The position numbers and the translations under genes were made by a program. Source: Paenibacillus bouchesdurhonensis (GTDB lineage: Bacteria > Bacillota > Bacilli > Paenibacillales > Paenibacillaceae). From it: a stretch of DNA of 64,000 nt. The stretch's first letter is position 1; every line of letters starts with the position of its first letter. The stretch spans positions 2,748,294 through 2,812,293 of the forward strand of contig NZ_LT732548.1 in the NCBI RefSeq assembly GCF_900155685.1. The letters are read 5' to 3'. This document shows positions 45,299 to 54,035 of this stretch, piece after piece. Under the pieces are notes generated by a model that was not told the DNA's origin, searched no databases, and saw only the letters and a program-made list of their open reading frames with translations.

Positions 45299-46198
45299 AT
45301 GGCAGAAAGCAAGCCAAAAACAAGTAAGGCAGGTAGTAGAAAGTCGAATGTAAGCAAACCAGTGGAATTTATTTCAAAGATTTTATTTATTACAATCGGA
45401 GCGATTATAGCTGGGGTTGCTTTGGAATTATTCCTCGTGCCCAATGCGATTATCGATGGTGGAATAACGGGGATATCGCTGATGTTAACGAATATTACAG
45501 GCATTCCTTTAGGGATCTTCCTCTTTGTGATCAACCTTCCATTTATATTTGTCGGCTATAAGCAGGTAGGCAAAAAGTTCGCCCTCGCTTCACTTTATGG
45601 TATTGCTGTACTCTCTTTAACGACGGGGTATTTGCACCACGTGGAGGCTTTTACGCACGATAAATTACTCGCTGTACTATTCGGTGCTCTTCTTCTTGGT
45701 GTAGGAGTCGGGTTAGTGCTAAGGCTTGGGGGAACGACGGATGGAGCGGAGATCGTAGCTATTTTAATTTCGAAAAAAATAAATGTTTCCGTGGGTCAGA
45801 TCATTCTCATCATTAACATTTTTATTTTTATCGCTGCAGGCTTCTTGCTTGGCTGGGATTCGGCGATGTATTCGATTTTTACTTACTATATTGCCTCTAA
45901 GGTAATGGATGTTATTGTACAAGGTCTCGATGAGTCGAAGTCAGTCACGGTCATTACGAAGCAATATGAGGAAGTAGCAGAAGCGATTATGAGCAGTCTG
46001 GGGAGAAGTACGACCTACTTGTATGCTAGAGGCGGTATGAACAAAGAAGATACTCAGGTCATTTACTGCGTAGTCAGTCGGCTGGAACTGTCCATGCTAA
46101 AGACGGTCATTCGCGAAATTGATCCTGGAGCGTTCATTGCGATTGAGACCGTGTCTGATGTTACGGGCGGTAGCTTTACAGAGGAAAAAACGCATTGA
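45299..46198 (+). CDS. YitT-family membrane protein (DUF161 + DUF2179)
   Basis: A 299-residue protein. Several membrane helices follow a basic head, with ALELFLVPNAIIDGGITGISLML and GGTTDGAEIVAILISKK, the signature blocks of the YitT family. The C-terminal DUF2179 domain (QYEEVAEAIMSSLGRSTTYL, AFIAIETVSDVTGGSF) is cytoplasmic. Paralogues are common in Bacillales and the transported substrate is unknown. The ATG at 45299 lies eight bases after GAAAGGG. Confidence 0.9.
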   Translation: MAESKPKTSKAGSRKSNVSKPVEFISKILFITIGAIIAGVALELFLVPNAIIDGGITGISLMLTNITGIPLGIFLFVINLPFIFVGYKQVGKKFALASLYGIAVLSLTTGYLHHVEAFTHDKLLAVLFGALLLGVGVGLVLRLGGTTDGAEIVAILISKKINVSVGQIILIINIFIFIAAGFLLGWDSAMYSIFTYYIASKVMDVIVQGLDESKSVTVITKQYEEVAEAIMSSLGRSTTYLYARGGMNKEDTQVIYCVVSRLELSMLKTVIREIDPGAFIAIETVSDVTGGSFTEEKTH

Positions 46199-46301
46199 TG
46201 TGTTAAGGGAGGCTGCAGCCATGCACCTGTCAACGGGGAGGGTATGGGGTATTCTGCGTTAACGCATCGCTTGTTAAGTAGAGGATGACCAACCGAAGTA
46301 A

Positions 46302-46336
46302 CCCTGGGGCACAAGCTCCAGGGCTTATTGCTGTTT
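46302..46336 (+). terminator. Hairpin after the YitT-like gene
   Basis: A 9-bp stem CCCTGGGGC / GCTCCAGGG with one G-T pair and an ACAA loop, then a mixed T-rich tail. Moderate support. Confidence 0.5.
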
Positions 46337-46398
46337 ACATCAGCGGCTAATCTCCGGTAAGCTTAATATAGCTAATTGTATATCTGAGGGGATAGGGT

Positions 46399-46695
46399 AT
46401 GTGGATTTGGATGATTGGATTATTCATTATCGTTATTATTGCTGCCGTATGGGCTGTTATTGCCATAACTAAGAAGAACAGCTCCGAAAGGCGAAAAGAC
46501 AATATCGTTCAACTCACCAAAAGACGGCGCGCCATGAAAAATTCGGAGACTCTAGCTTCACGAAATCAGAAATGTTCCAGGTGCAACAAAGCGAAGAGGC
46601 TCATTTTCTACTCGAATGATTGGGGCCATGTTGCCGGATTATGTAAAGAGTGCAGAAAAGAAATAGGGGATAAGCAGGAGCTATACCCGATATAA
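46399..46695 (+). CDS. Small membrane-anchored zinc-ribbon-like protein
   Basis: A 98-residue hypothetical. One N-terminal membrane helix (MIGLFIIVIIAAVWAVIAI) is followed by a basic linker and a C-terminal pair of CxxC knuckles (CSRCNKAKRLIF and LCKECRKE), a possible zinc ribbon. The ATG follows GAGGGGATAGGG. It is monocistronic in appearance. I know no characterised family member. Confidence 0.6.
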   Translation: MWIWMIGLFIIVIIAAVWAVIAITKKNSSERRKDNIVQLTKRRRAMKNSETLASRNQKCSRCNKAKRLIFYSNDWGHVAGLCKECRKEIGDKQELYPI

Positions 46696-46763
46696 AGCAT
46701 AGGTTTGCTGCATACCTTCTTTATTATGCGCTTAATCAGCGCGATTGGAGGGGAGCTGAAACG

Positions 46764-47576
46764 ATGCCCTATATCAAAGTCGAACGAGGGGTAACTATAT
46801 TTGTCGAAGATGTGGATCCTGGCCCCGGAACTATGCCGATCCTATTTATTCATGGTTGGCCTGTCAATCATAAAATGTTTGAATACCAGTGGAATGTCCT
46901 TCCCAAATATGGGTACCGCTGTATTGGCATTGATTTGCGCGGGTTTGGAAAATCCGATCGACCGTGGACGGGGTATGATTACAATAGACTTGCCGATGAT
47001 GTATTTGCCGTTGTGACAGCGTTAGGCCTAAATTCATTTATACTTACAGGCTTCTCGATCGGAGGAGCGATTGCGATCCGCTATATGGCTCGTTATTCAG
47101 GTCATGGCGTGTGCAAGCTGGCGTTGATTTCAGCGGCGGCCCCTCGATTTTCAAAATCGCCTAACTATCCTTATGGACTTCCTGTCCAAGATATTAATAT
47201 GCTCATCAATCAAACCTATAGAAATCGCCCGCAAATGTTAGTAGAGTTTGGAGAGAAATTTTTCTATAGTAAAATTACTCCTGCCTTTCGGGATTGGTTT
47301 CAGGATTTAGGGCTGGAAGCTTCCGGCCATGCAACAATTCAAGGATTGGTAACCTTACGGGAAGAAGATTTGCGTCATGACCTGAACCGAATTTTGGTTC
47401 CGACAGGATTATTCCACGGCGCTCATGACCAAATCGTCCCCTTTGCCTCGGCAGAGGCATTGTACCGGGGGATACCGCAGTCGGAGCTTTATCGGTTTGA
47501 AAGGAGCGGGCATGGCGTGTTCTACGATGAGCTAGAGGCATTTAATGAAGCTTATGTACAGTTTTTGCGTAAATAG
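46764..47576 (+). CDS. Alpha/beta hydrolase (haloperoxidase/esterase-like)
   Basis: A 270-residue enzyme. The oxyanion region is LFIHGWPVNHKMFE, the nucleophile elbow is GFSIGG, and the acid and histidine are in GAHDQIVPF and SGHGVFYDE. RGFGKSDRP is typical of the family that includes cofactor-free haloperoxidases and esterases. The substrate cannot be read from sequence. GGAGGGG precedes the ATG. It converges on lexA across a shared terminator. Confidence 0.85.
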   Translation: MPYIKVERGVTIFVEDVDPGPGTMPILFIHGWPVNHKMFEYQWNVLPKYGYRCIGIDLRGFGKSDRPWTGYDYNRLADDVFAVVTALGLNSFILTGFSIGGAIAIRYMARYSGHGVCKLALISAAAPRFSKSPNYPYGLPVQDINMLINQTYRNRPQMLVEFGEKFFYSKITPAFRDWFQDLGLEASGHATIQGLVTLREEDLRHDLNRILVPTGLFHGAHDQIVPFASAEALYRGIPQSELYRFERSGHGVFYDELEAFNEAYVQFLRK

Positions 47577-47597
47577 ATAAGTTTATAGTTGAAAAAA

Positions 47598-47636
47598 AGA
47601 AAGGGCGTACCTCTCGGGGTATGCCCTTTCTTGCAT
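47598..47636. terminator. Bidirectional terminator between the hydrolase and lexA
   Basis: AAGAAAGGGC-GTACC pairs with GGTAT-GCCCTTTCTT, a 14-15 bp stem with T runs on the right and A runs on the left, so it can serve both converging genes. Confidence 0.85.
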
Positions 47637-47642
47637 TGCAAA

Positions 47643-48269
47643 TTAGTGTAGATCTCGGAATAGGCCGACGACTTTCCCAAGTATAGTCACATGCTTCAAA
47701 CGCAGAGGCTCCATGGTCGCATTCTCAGGCTGAAGGCGAATATGATCCTTCTCCTTTTAGAATGTCTTCACCGTTGCCTCATCGTCTTCGGTCATTGCAA
47801 CGACGATCTCGCCATTGTTGGCTGTTTGCTGCTTACGCACAATAACATAGTCTCCGCTATGAATTCCAGCTTCAATCATGCTGTCGCCAACGACGGATAA
47901 CATAAAAATTTCGCCTTCTCCTGCATAATGCTGTGGAAGCGGAAAATAATCCTCGATGTTCTCGGTAGCTGTTATAGGAACTCCCGCAGTAACTTTGCCG
48001 ATTACGGGAACGCGAGCTACAGAATGAGCAAACAGGCCGAGATTCTCCGAATCCTCTTGTCCCAGCAATTCGATTGCTCTAGGCTTCGTAGGATCACGCC
48101 GGATAAAACCTTTCTTCTCTAGCCGATCCAAGTGACCGTGTACAGTGGAACTGGAAGCTAGTCCGACGGCTTCGCCTATTTCGCGTACGGAAGGCGGATA
48201 ACCTTTCAATCTTACTTCTGAGCGTATAAATTCAAGAATAGCTTGCTGACGGCTAGAAACTTTCGACAT
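47643..48269 (-). pseudogene. lexA: SOS repressor LexA with an in-frame stop near its C-terminus
   Basis: The gene would encode 208 residues. The winged helix, the Ala95-Gly96 cleavage site (KVTAGVP), catalytic Ser130 (VVGDSM) and Lys168 (ATVKTF) are present. Codon 171, where a Tyr (TAC/TAT) is expected, is TAA (47757-47759). The same frame then continues with [20 protein letters not shown] to a normal FRDLH end at 47643. The product as read is 170 residues and lacks the last strands of the catalytic/dimerisation domain. It could be a sequencing error, a nonsense mutation, or a functional truncated repressor. yneA is divergent and SOS boxes lie between them. Confidence 0.85.
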
Positions 48270-48314
48270 AATCCATCAACCCCATTTAGTAACGTTTGGA
48301 AAAATTATAACATA

Positions 48315-48326
48315 GAACTTCCGTTC
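48315..48326. promoter_or_regulatory. SOS box near the lexA start
   Basis: GAACTTCCGTTC, a perfect GAAC-N4-GTTC LexA/DinR half-site pair, 46 bp upstream of lexA. A weaker AAACATAAGTTC (48331-48342) lies beside it. Confidence 0.8.
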
Positions 48327-48441
48327 GCACAAACATAAGTTCTAAATATGATGAGCCTGATCGAAATATGGTTAGATATACATACTCCTAGTCCAATTTT
48401 GCCGCATAACATAGCTTCAAAGTAGGTGTCAAAAAAAAGGG

Positions 48442-48453
48442 GAACAATTGTTC
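48442..48453. promoter_or_regulatory. SOS box in the yneA promoter region, upstream site
   Basis: GAACAATTGTTC is a perfect palindrome of the LexA consensus, about 80 bp before yneA. Confidence 0.85.
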
Positions 48454-48469
48454 TAAAAACTATTGAATC

Positions 48470-48518
48470 AAACAAGTGTTCGTGTTAATATGAATTCAAA
48501 TCATAAGAACATCTGTTT
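48470..48518. promoter_or_regulatory. Further SOS-like boxes before yneA
   Basis: AAACAAGTGTTC (48470-48481) and GAACATCTGTTT (48507-48518), each with one mismatch to GAAC-N4-GTTC. Together with the perfect site they make a tightly LexA-controlled promoter. Confidence 0.65.
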
Positions 48519-48532
48519 GGAGTGATAATTTT

Positions 48533-48934
48533 ATGTTGAGATACAGTACTTATCAGAGCATTTATGATCGTAAACCGAATTCACGGAGCCAAGGCACGCT
48601 GCGGACAATCGCCTCCCGATTGAATGAAGGGCTCACGAACTCTATTTCGAATATTGTTTCTAAAATAACTTTGTTCAAAGTGATGCTATTTATTCTATTA
48701 GTAGCGACTGCATGGGCCGGGATGGTTACGGTTGTTGCCTCTTCACCTGATCATGAATACGATGTGGCAGAGTCCGTTGTGGTCAAACGGGGGGATTCTC
48801 TATGGAAGATTGCTGCAGATCATAAGCCGAGTAATATGGATACGAGAATTTATATCGATGCTATTAAGCGTGCGAATAGTTTAAAGGGCAGCAATATTCA
48901 GCCTGGGGATATTCTGGTTATGCCTGCGAGATGA
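48533..48934 (+). CDS. yneA: SOS-induced cell division suppressor YneA (LysM)
   Basis: A 133-residue protein with one membrane helix (VMLFILLVATAWAGMVTVVA) and an extracytoplasmic LysM domain (VVVKRGDSLWKIAADH, GDILVMPAR) that can bind peptidoglycan. YneA delays septum formation after DNA damage. It is divergent from lexA with several SOS boxes between, the usual arrangement. The normal partner genes yneB and ynzC do not follow directly. Confidence 0.9.
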   Translation: MLRYSTYQSIYDRKPNSRSQGTLRTIASRLNEGLTNSISNIVSKITLFKVMLFILLVATAWAGMVTVVASSPDHEYDVAESVVVKRGDSLWKIAADHKPSNMDTRIYIDAIKRANSLKGSNIQPGDILVMPAR

Positions 48935-49517
48935 GTATTCGTATTTCCGAGCTGTCTAAATACAAACCATATTTATGTGAGCATTTTGCATAATTCCGTT
49001 TTTGACATAAAAACAGCAGGATCCAATTGGATCCAAGCAAAATGCAGCTAAATTCTAAAAAAAGGGCAGACATTTTTGCCTTTTGTAATTTTTAAGCTGC
49101 TGTTTCTTTTTTCTTACAGCGTGCTGATAATGCGGAGACAAGCAGTACAATAGCATTTAGATACTGGTGAGTCGTCACTTTCTAAATCCCCCAGACATGC
49201 ATGTCGTCTGCGGTAAGATAGGTTTTCATTCTGAAGTTGAATCTCTCTACGCTAGTGCGTTCGTTGTAAAGTCCTTTCCAGCGTCTGGTATCCCGATGTG
49301 GACTGCTAAACCGCCGGATGTTGTCCTTTGCATCTACTTAACCACCATACCGTAATTGGAAGAAGAACAGGCGCTCATTTTGCTGCAATAAATCTTAAGA
49401 AGAAATTAGGCAACTGGACTTGGGTAAGTCCAAAAGTTGCGTAAAAAGTAAATAATCCAAAGTAATAATTTACACACATTTTTAAGGTGTAATATAAAAA
49501 ATAATAAAATTTTAAAA
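48935..49517. other. Stretch without an intact gene; one decayed minus-strand coding end
   Basis: On the minus strand, 49092 to about 49175 reads HQYLNAIVLLVSALSARC ending KETAA and stop, which looks like the C-terminus of a lost membrane protein. Other frames have no ribosome site. This is where yneB would be expected by synteny with B. subtilis. Confidence 0.4.
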
Positions 49518-49549
49518 GGCATTTGGGAAAAAAGAGCTTTCCCAATGCC
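49518..49549 (-). terminator. Terminator of the alcohol dehydrogenase gene
   Basis: GGCATTTGGGAAA and TTTCCCAATGCC form a stem with one bulge; on the minus strand it is followed by a T-rich stretch. Confidence 0.7.
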
Positions 49550-49592
49550 CTGTGTCTTTACTAAAAGGGGTTATTATTACGAATTATTTTAA

Positions 49593-50750
49593 TTACATAG
49601 CGTTTTTGATGATTTCCATAACCTCTTGTAATTTAGGTTTACGTGGATTAGTTGCTGCAGTGGCATCTTTCATCGCATTTGTAGCCAATGTTTCAATATC
49701 TTCTTCTTCAGCCCCTAGTTCTGCGAAACCAGCTGGAATATTCAGGTCTCGACTCATCTGTTCAATCTTCGCAATACCTTTTTCAGCAGCTTGACGAGTG
49801 CTTAAACCGTCTACATTTTCGCCTAATGCTACTGCGATTTCAGCAAAGCGTTCTTCTCTAGCAATTAAGTTGAACTTACATACGTGCGGTAATAATATAG
49901 CGTTACATACTCCGTGTGGATAGTTATAAAATCCGCCGAACTGGTGTGCAATCGCGTGTACATAACCTAATGAAGCGTTGTTAAATGCCATGCCAGCTAA
50001 TGATTGAGCATAAACCATTTGTTCACGAGCTTCAATATCTTGTCCATTTGCCACTGCTTTTGGTAAATATTTTGGAATGATTTTAATTGCTTGGATTGCA
50101 AGTGCATCTGTAATTGGTGTTGCTGCTGTTGACACATATGCTTCAATCGCGTGCGTCAATGCATCTAAACCTGTTGCTGCTGTTAGTGAAGGTGGCATAC
50201 CGATCATTAATTCAGGGTCATTGATCGATAACGCTGGTGTTACATGTTTATCTACGATCGCCATTTTCACTTTACGCGCTGTGTCAGTAATGATCGTGAA
50301 TTTTGTTACTTCACTACCTGTTCCTGCTGTTGTATTGATAGCGATCAAAGGAACCATTGGCTTCTCCGACACATCTACACCTTCGTAGTCATGGATTTTC
50401 CCGCCATTAGATGCAACAATTCCAATCCCTTTACCTGCATCATGAGAGCTTCCTCCACCAAGAGTAACGATGCTATCACAGTTTTCGGCTTTGTAAGCTT
50501 CTAAACCTTCTTCTACGTTTTTATCAGTGGGATTAGGTTCGGCTTTTGGGAAAATAGAAACTTCCACGCCTGCTTCACGAATAATACTTGCGATACGTTC
50601 TGATAATCCTAATCCATGTAAACCTGCATCAGTTACTAATAATGTTTTCTTAGCCCCTAAACCTGCAAGTCGAGTTCCTGCTTCATTGACTGACCCAGGA
50701 CCAAATAAGTTTACTGACGGCATATAAAATGCGCTTTGTTTGTTAGCCAT
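49593..50750 (-). CDS. Iron-type NAD-dependent alcohol dehydrogenase, methanol-dehydrogenase-like
   Basis: A 385-residue group III (Fe-type) ADH. The cofactor region has GGGSSHDAGK, and metal-ligand histidines lie in DALTHAIEAYV, GYVHAIAHQFGG and NYPHGVCNA. The whole sequence, including NTTAGTGSE and INDPELMIGMPPSLTAATGLDA, looks very like the NAD-dependent methanol dehydrogenase of Bacillus methanolicus, also 385 residues. It could equally be a general primary-alcohol dehydrogenase. I chose the ATG at 50750, which has AGGAGTG upstream. Codon use is AT-rich relative to lexA and the downstream genes. It interrupts a conserved gene order, so recent transfer is likely. Confidence 0.9.
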   Translation of the reverse strand: MANKQSAFYMPSVNLFGPGSVNEAGTRLAGLGAKKTLLVTDAGLHGLGLSERIASIIREAGVEVSIFPKAEPNPTDKNVEEGLEAYKAENCDSIVTLGGGSSHDAGKGIGIVASNGGKIHDYEGVDVSEKPMVPLIAINTTAGTGSEVTKFTIITDTARKVKMAIVDKHVTPALSINDPELMIGMPPSLTAATGLDALTHAIEAYVSTAATPITDALAIQAIKIIPKYLPKAVANGQDIEAREQMVYAQSLAGMAFNNASLGYVHAIAHQFGGFYNYPHGVCNAILLPHVCKFNLIAREERFAEIAVALGENVDGLSTRQAAEKGIAKIEQMSRDLNIPAGFAELGAEEEDIETLATNAMKDATAATNPRKPKLQEVMEIIKNAM

Positions 50751-50759
50751 AAAATACAC

Positions 50760-51318
50760 TCCTATTCCGTTTTTGTTTGTATGATGTTAGCTGCATAGAA
50801 GATATATGGCAAAAACAACCACCTGAATTGCAACTGCCTTCCCTTTTCAATTCAATTGCTTGCATTTATTTTCTGTAAAAAAAACATAATTATACATCAT
50901 AGTTTGTCATTTGAACGTATGAGGAATAAAACGGAAGAGAATGTAGAACTCCGTTAATATAAATGTTGAAATAATCATTTGTAGCGGCAATCGTTGATTA
51001 ATCAGTAATTGTAGCATTGCATTTATATATTCACGGCGTCCTGCAAAAATAGGTGGATTGTTCAGTTTGACTGGAGCTGGCTTAACACTTATTCTTGAAG
51101 GAGATACTGTATTGGCTAGGTCGCTAATTATCGCCCTGTAATGTCGCGTTTGTCGCCCTTATCCAATAGAAACCATATCCAGGCTAAGTGTCTTGACAAG
51201 CTCTATTTGTCATGTCAATGTAATGATGAATACCCGCGCGCGGTACGGCCGATTTCACGGCATTTTGGCTAGTATTGTGACATTAGAGGTTTCATGAATA
51301 AACCATCAGGAGGATAAT
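50760..51318. other. AT-rich stretch with no intact gene
   Basis: A short frame around 51041-51140 reads KIGGLFSLTGAGLTLILEG and then ends, a possible remnant. No RNA gene or clear promoter is visible apart from the region just before the ynzC-like gene. Confidence 0.35.
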
Positions 51319-51492
51319 ATGGATATAGATGCAATGGTTCAGCGTATTAATGAATTAGCACGAAAAAATAAAGCCGAAGGGCTGACAGAAGATGAGATGC
51401 TGGAACGTGCGCAGCTGCGCGAGACCTATCTTCAGAACATAAGAAGAAATTTCCGCCAGCAGCTCGAATCAATCGAAGTGGTGGATAAATAA
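51319..51492 (+). CDS. DUF896 family protein (YnzC-like)
   Basis: A 57-residue protein too short for many gene callers. It starts MDIDAMVQRINELARKNK and continues with GLTEDEMLERAQLRETYL, the DUF896 pattern of a helical pair. AGGAGG precedes the ATG. In B. subtilis ynzC lies near yneA; some relatives in this family are SOS-regulated. Its function is unknown. Confidence 0.9.
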   Translation: MDIDAMVQRINELARKNKAEGLTEDEMLERAQLRETYLQNIRRNFRQQLESIEVVDK

Positions 51493-51542
51493 GGCCGGCC
51501 CATGGGTCCGGCTTTACATATGAGCAAGGAGGGTTCTTATAG

Positions 51543-52535
51543 ATGGAATACGCATATCTTGGCAAAAGCGGTTTAGCCGTTTCGCGGCTATGTTTGGGGA
51601 GCATGACCTTCGGAGGTCAGACGGATGAAGCGGAATCGGCCAAAATGATCCATGCTTTTCTCGATCAGGGAGGCAATTTTATTGATACGGCTGATGTGTA
51701 TACCGAAGGACGCTCCGAGGAGATCGTCGGTAAACATATTAAAGATCGGCGCTCGGAAGTTATTTTAGCAACCAAGGTTCGCATGCGAACGTCATCCGAT
51801 GTTAATGGGTTTGGCGCTTCGCGCAAGCGAATCATGGACGGCGTTGACGCCAGTCTGAGAAGGCTAGGAACCGATTACATCGATCTCTATCAAATTCATG
51901 TCTGGGATGCGGATACCCCGGTTGAAGAAACGCTGCGTGCCTTGGATGACTTGGTTTCCTCCGGGAAAGTGCGTTATATCGGGTGCTCAAATTATTTGTC
52001 ATGGCAGTTGATGAAAAGTCTTGGCATAAGTGATTTTAGAGGATATTCTAGGTATATTTCTTTGCAGCAGCAGTATAGTCTAGTCAATAGAGAAGCCGAG
52101 CGCGAAATCGTCTCACTTTGCGCGGAGGAGAAGGTTGGAATTATTCCGTGGGCTCCGCTGGGCGGCGGCTTCTTGACCGGAAAATACCGTCAGGGCAACA
52201 CGCCAAGCGAAGGCCGTCTAGGTACGGCAAACTCTGGGGAAAGCAGCTGGGAGAACCGTGCGTATGACAAGAACTTTGCGATCTTAGACACCGTACTTAA
52301 GGTGGCCGAAGAAACGGGCAAAACCCCTGCGCAGGTGTCGCTGAATTGGCTGCTCGAGCAGCCTTGCATAACATCTCCGATCTTTGGAGCGAGTAAATTT
52401 GAGCAGTTCGAGGAGAATATGGGCTCGGTTGGCTGGAGATTGCCGCTTGAGCTGCGTCAACGCTTGGATGAGGCAAGCGCGTTGCCCAATGAATATCCCG
52501 CCCGGTTTTTAAGCAAATTTAGCAGAAACATTTAA
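51543..52535 (+). CDS. Aldo/keto reductase
   Basis: A 330-residue NADPH-type TIM-barrel reductase. The catalytic tetrad is visible: Asp and Tyr in DTADVYTEGRSE, Lys in ATKVR and His in YQIHVWD. The C-terminal part has the cofactor-binding PIFGASKFEQFEENM. It resembles the YrpG/IolS type, with no defined substrate. The ATG lies behind AGGAGGG. It stands between the ynzC-like gene and a small membrane protein. Confidence 0.9.
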   Translation: MEYAYLGKSGLAVSRLCLGSMTFGGQTDEAESAKMIHAFLDQGGNFIDTADVYTEGRSEEIVGKHIKDRRSEVILATKVRMRTSSDVNGFGASRKRIMDGVDASLRRLGTDYIDLYQIHVWDADTPVEETLRALDDLVSSGKVRYIGCSNYLSWQLMKSLGISDFRGYSRYISLQQQYSLVNREAEREIVSLCAEEKVGIIPWAPLGGGFLTGKYRQGNTPSEGRLGTANSGESSWENRAYDKNFAILDTVLKVAEETGKTPAQVSLNWLLEQPCITSPIFGASKFEQFEENMGSVGWRLPLELRQRLDEASALPNEYPARFLSKFSRNI

Positions 52536-52554
52536 TCACCTAGGAGGAAGAACG

Positions 52555-53091
52555 ATGGCTTCATTTGACAGAAAAGTTGAGCGCAACCAGATGAAACTAA
52601 ACAAGAAGGGGAAAAATCCACTAAACAACAAGGGCAGCGGACGGATGGGCACGGGGAGTGCGATGGGAGCTAGAGGAGACGGTGATATTTTTAAAGGTAG
52701 AAAATTAATTCTGCCGCTTTTGTTGATCCTTCTGGCTGGACTATACGCAGGCGTAGCCTTAGCGGGTGGCGGAGCAGAGGTAAGTACAACGATGTTCTGG
52801 CTTACTATTGTTCTCTATGTCATTTTGGCCGTTGCATTATTCCTCAATAAGCCTTATTTGCGAGTCAATAAAAACTATTTGTTCACGGCGAAATTTAATC
52901 GCGATCGGATGCTGGAAGCCGGGCAAATCAGCAAGATCACTGCTTCTGCAAACAAAATCGTAATCACGCCAAAAGCTAGCGGACAGAACTGGGTGTTCCA
53001 CCGTAGACGTAATTTGTTCGATACCTCGGCGATAGCAGAGCGATTGGAAACCTTCGCGAAAACGCATAAAGTTAATTTCATTAAAGAATAA
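52555..53091 (+). CDS. Membrane protein of unknown function
   Basis: A 178-residue hypothetical with a basic, Gly/Asn-rich head (about 45 residues), two membrane helices (LILPLLLILLAGLYAGVALA and FWLTIVLYVILAVALFL) and a soluble C-terminal domain with KIVITPKASGQNWVFHRRR. It is preceded by GGAGGAAGAACG. The C-terminal half resembles a PH-like or sensor domain only by general shape; I do not name it. Confidence 0.7.
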   Translation: MASFDRKVERNQMKLNKKGKNPLNNKGSGRMGTGSAMGARGDGDIFKGRKLILPLLLILLAGLYAGVALAGGGAEVSTTMFWLTIVLYVILAVALFLNKPYLRVNKNYLFTAKFNRDRMLEAGQISKITASANKIVITPKASGQNWVFHRRRNLFDTSAIAERLETFAKTHKVNFIKE

Positions 53092-53152
53092 ATGGAGTAC
53101 AATCTAGATGATGTAATAATTAATATATAGGGAGAAGAGAGGACAGATAAAG

Positions 53153-53944
53153 ATGACAATCAAGGCGGTATGTTTCGATCTTGACGATACGCTGCTCTGG
53201 GACGAGCGTAGTGTGCAAGAGTCTTTTACAGAGACGTGCTTAAAGGCCCAAGCGGCGGTAGGCACTGATCCGGTGAAGCTGGAGGAGGCAGTGCGCAAGG
53301 AAGCCAGAGCGCTATATGAATCGTACGAGACCTTTCCATTTACAAAAATGATCGGGATCAATCCTTTTGAAGGTTTGTGGGCTCATTTCTCGGCTGGCGA
53401 GCAGCCTGAATTCCGCAAATTGGAGCAGTTGGCACCGGTATATCGCAAGGAATCCTGGCGCCGCGGTTTGCTGGCTTTAGGCATAGACAACGAAGAGCTT
53501 GCATCTGAGCTTGCCGAACAGTTCGGCAAAGAACGCCGTTCCCGCCCGCATGTATATGAAGAGACATTTCAGGTGCTGCAAGAGCTTCAAGGAAAAGTAA
53601 AGCTGCTGCTTCTTACCAACGGCTGCCCGGCGTTGCAGCAGGAGAAGCTGGATGGCGTTCCGGAACTGGCATCATTTTTTGACGAAATTATCATATCTGG
53701 GGCGTTCGGCAAAGGCAAGCCGGATTCGACGATATTCCAGCATGCGCTGGAGCGGCTTGGCGTTGAGGCGAAGGAAGCGATCATGGTTGGGGACAAGCTG
53801 ACCACAGATATCATCGGTTCGCTTGGCGTTGGCATGACGGCAGTTTGGGTCAACCGTGTTGGTCTTACGCGGAATGATGAAATTGTTCCAAACTATGAAA
53901 TCAAGCATTTGTCCGAGCTTCATGAGATTATTGCTGCAAACTAG
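53153..53944 (+). CDS. HAD-superfamily hydrolase (YjjG/phosphoglycolate-phosphatase-like)
   Basis: A 263-residue phosphatase. Motif I is CFDLDDTLLWDE, motif II LLLTNGCPALQQEK, motif III the Lys in GKGKPDSTIF and motif IV MVGDKLTTDIIG. The cap is helical, placing it near the subfamily I (YjjG/YsaA-like) nucleotidases. Substrate is unknown. It converges on mtnD over a shared terminator. Confidence 0.88.
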   Translation: MTIKAVCFDLDDTLLWDERSVQESFTETCLKAQAAVGTDPVKLEEAVRKEARALYESYETFPFTKMIGINPFEGLWAHFSAGEQPEFRKLEQLAPVYRKESWRRGLLALGIDNEELASELAEQFGKERRSRPHVYEETFQVLQELQGKVKLLLLTNGCPALQQEKLDGVPELASFFDEIIISGAFGKGKPDSTIFQHALERLGVEAKEAIMVGDKLTTDIIGSLGVGMTAVWVNRVGLTRNDEIVPNYEIKHLSELHEIIAAN

Positions 53945-53963
53945 AACAGAACGAACAATAGAA

Positions 53964-54015
53964 GAAGCTGCTCCTGATGTCCACGTCTTGTGGAGGTCGG
54001 AGCAGCTTCTTTTTA
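53964..54015. terminator. Terminator between the HAD gene and mtnD
   Basis: An 11-bp stem GAAGCTGCTCC / GGAGCAGCTTC with a 24-base loop and a TTTTT tail on the plus strand. Confidence 0.8.
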
Positions 54016-54035
54016 AATGAGCTTTGACTTAAAAT

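Noticed and set aside
49167-49355. 62-codon plus-strand protein after yneA
   Set aside because: No ribosome site; the opposite strand shows a better decayed coding end, and the frame has no domain.
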